From Nocardioides piscis (lineage in GTDB: Bacteria; Actinomycetota; Actinomycetes; Propionibacteriales; Nocardioidaceae), in assembly GCF_011300215.1 (NCBI RefSeq), contig NZ_CP049866.1, positions 744,001 to 808,000 on the forward strand: a DNA stretch of 64,000 nucleotides. Direction: 5' to 3'. Numbering within the stretch: the first letter of the stretch is position 1; the number at the start of each line of letters is the position of its first letter. A program made the translations under genes and the position numbers. The notes under the pieces were generated by a model. That model was not told where the DNA came from. It saw only the letters and a program-made list of their open reading frames with translations, and searched no databases. This document shows positions 61,293-64,000 of this stretch, piece by piece.

Positions 61293-62437
61293 CGTACCAT
61301 CCTCGCGTTCTACGACGCCGCACCGCGCTCGCGGTCGCGGCTGCTGTCCCGATATCCGCCACCGCGCTGCACGCCCCGCCCGGGTCTGCGTCGGGAGTGG
61401 CCCCCAGCTCGGAACACCCACGACACCCCCGCGGTCCGGGCACGGTGGACGTCCATGCTCATCTGCTGCCGGACTACTACCGCGAGGCCCTGCGCCGCCA
61501 CGGCGTCAGGCGCGTGTCTGGTCTCCCCGTCCCGGTGTGGTCGCCTCGTCTGGCACTGCGGTTCATGAACTCATGGCACATCGCCGCCCAGGTGCTCTCG
61601 GTCCCCGACCCAGCTGTTTCGTTCCTCCGCACTCCCGGAGCGAGGGTGGAAATGGCGAGACGTCTCAACGACACCATGGCCGCCCTTGCAACCAGTTCCC
61701 ACGGCCGCTGGGCCGGCCGCTTCGGCGGGCTTGCCGTGCTGCCATTGGCCGCCGACAGCACGCCTGAGGAAATCATGGCCGCGGCGACAGAAGCCAGACG
61801 CGCCCTCACTGAGCTGCGCCTGGACGGAGTGAGCCTGCTCAGCAACTACGGCGCCACCTATCTCAGTGACCCCCGATTCGCTCCCTTGCTGGCGGCGCTC
61901 AGCGACCTGGGGGCCCGGGTCGCGGTGCACCCGAACGTAGCTGGCCCGATCCCTGCGACGATCATGCCGCCGTACCTGCTCGAAGGCGCGTTCAACATGA
62001 CCCGCGCGATCGTGGCCATGAGCTACCTGCAGGTGTTCACGGCCCACCCAGGCATCCACTGGCTGATGGGAGAGGCGGGCGGGGCTCTGCCCTACCTCGC
62101 CTACCGCACCAGCCTGCTGCAGCTGTACCCGGCCGCAGCCCAGAACCTCGGGCTCAGCGACCTCGACGACCAGAACATCGACTACGGCGGGTTGTCCTTC
62201 GACACGGCAGCAAGTGCAGCACCTGCTGCCATGTCCAGCGTCCGCGAAGTCGTGCCGGTCGAGCAGATCCTCTTCGGCACCGACTGGCCACTCCGTGCGC
62301 CCGCACCACCCCGACGGGGAGCGACCCAACCAGCCCTGCGAAAAGTTTTCAACGAAGCCGAGCTGCGCCGAGTCACTCGCACCAACGCCTTGGAGCACTT
62401 CCCGGCACTCGCTGCCCGGATGGCCCGAGCACGCTGA
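61289..62437 (+). CDS. Exported amidohydrolase paralogue (Tat-like signal)
   Basis: Protein of 382 residues from ATG 61289. N-terminus MTYHPRVLRRRTALAVAAAV with VPISATALHAPPGSAS resembles a twin-arginine signal. The mature part is a paralogue of the upstream amidohydrolase: TVDVHAHLLPDYY, VAVHPNVAG, WLMGEAGGALPY and LFGTDWPLRAP. The His of the AHAGG motif is Glu here (GEAGG), so metal binding or reaction may differ. An exported member of this family within a catabolic operon is uncommon. Confidence 0.82.
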   Translation: MTYHPRVLRRRTALAVAAAVPISATALHAPPGSASGVAPSSEHPRHPRGPGTVDVHAHLLPDYYREALRRHGVRRVSGLPVPVWSPRLALRFMNSWHIAAQVLSVPDPAVSFLRTPGARVEMARRLNDTMAALATSSHGRWAGRFGGLAVLPLAADSTPEEIMAAATEARRALTELRLDGVSLLSNYGATYLSDPRFAPLLAALSDLGARVAVHPNVAGPIPATIMPPYLLEGAFNMTRAIVAMSYLQVFTAHPGIHWLMGEAGGALPYLAYRTSLLQLYPAAAQNLGLSDLDDQNIDYGGLSFDTAASAAPAAMSSVREVVPVEQILFGTDWPLRAPAPPRRGATQPALRKVFNEAELRRVTRTNALEHFPALAARMARAR

Positions 62438-62493
62438 CACCTGACCAATGACAAGCACGGACATAACGTGCACGAACCGAGCGGAGCGGTCCC

Positions 62494-64000
62494 ATGGCCG
62501 AAGAAGTACAAGTGCGACCGACGCACGCCCCTATCATTGTCGCCGGCGCAGGGCCCGTCGGCACCTGCTTGGCGATAGACGCGGCCCTACGTGGCGTCGA
62601 GGTGATCATCGTCGAGCCTCGCGCCGCCTGGGACCCGCCGGACGCGAAGTGCAACACCATCGCGGCCCGCACCATGGAGACGTTCCGGCGATTCGGCATC
62701 GCCGACCAGGTGCGCGCAGCAGGTCTGCCCGATGACTACCCGACCGACACGATCTACGCGTCCAGCCTCTCCGGGCCCGAGCTTACTCGTATCGTCATGC
62801 CGTCTCGTGTCGAGCGCTCCCAGCCCGGGTTCCACGACAGTGAGTGGCCCACTCCGGAGCCGATGGTCCGTGAGAGCCAGCTGTGGCTCGAGCCGATCCT
62901 GCGCGCCAAGCTGACCAGCCTGCCGAACGTGCGCTTCATGCCGCGCACGCAGATCGAGGGCTACACCCAGGACGACGACGGCGTCACCGTTCACTGCCGG
63001 GCACTCGACGATGACCGAGCCTTCGACCTGCGCGGGGGCTACCTCGTGGGGTGCGACGGCGGCTCGAGCCAGGTTCGCAAGACCATGGGGGTGAAGCTGA
63101 CCGGGGACGCCGAGATCGCCCGGACCCGCACCAGCCTGGTGCGCTCGGGAGAGATCAGGAGCCTTTTCGGGGACCGCCGCCCCGCCTGGATGAGCTGGGT
63201 CGTGAACCACAAGGCCCGAGGCGTCGTCGTGGCAATCAATGGCGATGACCTCTGGTTGATCCACCGGGCCGTGCCTGCCGGAGAGACCGACTTCGAGGTC
63301 GTCGACCTCGAACAGTCGATTCGCGACGTGCTTGGCGTCGGACCCGACTTCGCCTTCGAAGTGCTCCGGCACGAGGACTGGGTGGGCCGCCGCCTCGTGG
63401 CGGATCGATTCCGAGACGGTCGTGTCTTCGTTGCGGGCGACGCCGCCCACCTGTGGGTTCCCTACGCCGGGTACGGCATGAACGCTGGCATCGCCGACGC
63501 GATGAACCTCTCGTGGTTGCTCAGCGCCGTCGTCAACGGCTGGGCCGAGCCGACGATCCTTGAAGCCTACGAAGCCGAGCGGCTCCCCATCACCGACCAG
63601 GTCTCGCGCCTGGCGATGGGCAAGCTGGAGGAGAACGCTGTGGCCATCTCCGCTCGGTCCATCCCCAAGGCTCTGGGCGCACGTCACGTGGTCGGACGCC
63701 TCATGCGGCGACGTCTCGGAGAGAAGCTGTTTAACATCAACCTCGCGCAGATGTCCCCCGAAGGCCTCAACTTCGGCTACTACTACGCCAGCTCGCCGAT
63801 CATCGTCAGCGACGGCGAGGATGCTCCCGCCTACGACATGGGCGGCCACGTCCCCTCCACAGTGCCGGGTTGCCGGCTTCCTCACTTTTGGATCGGCGAC
63901 AAGAGCATCCTCGACTTCCTCGGCCCTGACTACACCCTCATCCGCTTCGCACCGGAAGTGGATCTCACTGCGCTGCTTGACACGCGTCTACCACTGACGG
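62494..64000 (+). CDS. FAD-dependent aromatic hydroxylase, second copy (cut by window end)
   Basis: Partial monooxygenase; ATG 62494 after GGAG, about 502 codons visible without a stop. FAD motif IIVAGAGPVGTCLAIDAAL, KCNTIAARTMETFRRFGIAD, DG motif LVGCDGGSSQVRKTMG, GD motif VFVAGDAAHLWVPYAGYGMN. Resembles the PheA/TfdB/MhpA group but is clearly different from the copy at 58663-60249. It begins 56 bases after the exported amidohydrolase, probably in the same operon. Confidence 0.9.
   Translation, partial: MAEEVQVRPTHAPIIVAGAGPVGTCLAIDAALRGVEVIIVEPRAAWDPPDAKCNTIAARTMETFRRFGIADQVRAAGLPDDYPTDTIYASSLSGPELTRIVMPSRVERSQPGFHDSEWPTPEPMVRESQLWLEPILRAKLTSLPNVRFMPRTQIEGYTQDDDGVTVHCRALDDDRAFDLRGGYLVGCDGGSSQVRKTMGVKLTGDAEIARTRTSLVRSGEIRSLFGDRRPAWMSWVVNHKARGVVVAINGDDLWLIHRAVPAGETDFEVVDLEQSIRDVLGVGPDFAFEVLRHEDWVGRRLVADRFRDGRVFVAGDAAHLWVPYAGYGMNAGIADAMNLSWLLSAVVNGWAEPTILEAYEAERLPITDQVSRLAMGKLEENAVAISARSIPKALGARHVVGRLMRRRLGEKLFNINLAQMSPEGLNFGYYYASSPIIVSDGEDAPAYDMGGHVPSTVPGCRLPHFWIGDKSILDFLGPDYTLIRFAPEVDLTALLDTRLPLT

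Overview
The window is very G+C-rich DNA with strong third-position G/C bias. It carries ESX (type VII) secretion genes, a class E/F-type sortase, GTP-dependent PEP carboxykinases, a KstR-like operator and several apparently leaderless starts. All of this points to an actinobacterium; a Nocardioides-like member of the Propionibacteriales is my best guess (inference, no rRNA is present).

Layout. 0-8.7 kb: an ESX FtsK/SpoIIIE ATPase (eccC) interrupted by a one-base frameshift, a hemolysin III protein, a DUF305 lipoprotein divergent from an exported LVIVD-repeat protein, then a sortase coupled to a Pro-rich surface protein. 8.9-17.4 kb: housekeeping and lipid/steroid-type genes (SnoaL-like protein, HerA-like ATPase, LytR_C protein, NhaP-type antiporter, a KstD-like flavoprotein behind a KstR-type operator, an aminotransferase and an exported beta-propeller). 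17.5-20.2 kb: a compact three-gene cassette of WXG-like protein, EspG-like chaperone and alpha/beta hydrolase that looks like an ESX substrate/effector unit. 20.2-26 kb: VWA/MoxR pair, two tRNA-Ser genes, small membrane proteins, and a tiny exported peptide facing a TrmB/LuxR-type regulator. 26-34.5 kb: two GTP-PEPCK paralogues; the second, with Ser in place of the P-loop Cys, heads an apparent operon with two GGDEF-EAL proteins that share near-identical DNA.

34.6-51 kb is accessory. A tRNA-Arg(ACG) is followed by an excisionase-like HTH protein, a tyrosine recombinase, a resolvase-like fragment and small orphan genes. Beyond them lie a 1273-residue protein with a nuclease-like N-terminus, two small membrane proteins, an ASCH protein coupled to a PIN-GNAT-EVE-like fusion, a complete IS3-family element, and a DnaQ exonuclease-BRCT-zinc protein. 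This stretch has less extreme base composition than the flanks and looks like a defence/mobile island. No right attachment site was seen.

51.9-64 kb is an aromatic-compound catabolic cluster. A TetR regulator with a good operator sits between a leftward unit (remnant of a flavin monooxygenase, DoxX, two-domain VOC dioxygenase, FAH hydrolase) and a separate GGDEF gene. A rightward operon follows: C-C bond hydrolase, extradiol dioxygenase, flavin hydroxylase, two paralogous amidohydrolases (one with a Tat-like signal) and a second flavin hydroxylase cut by the window end. Together these would hydroxylate an aromatic ring, cleave it in meta fashion and hydrolyse the product. Several genes in the window carry single-base frame disruptions (near 1995, 14985, 32345, 51075 and 54480), which may reflect sequencing error as well as real decay.
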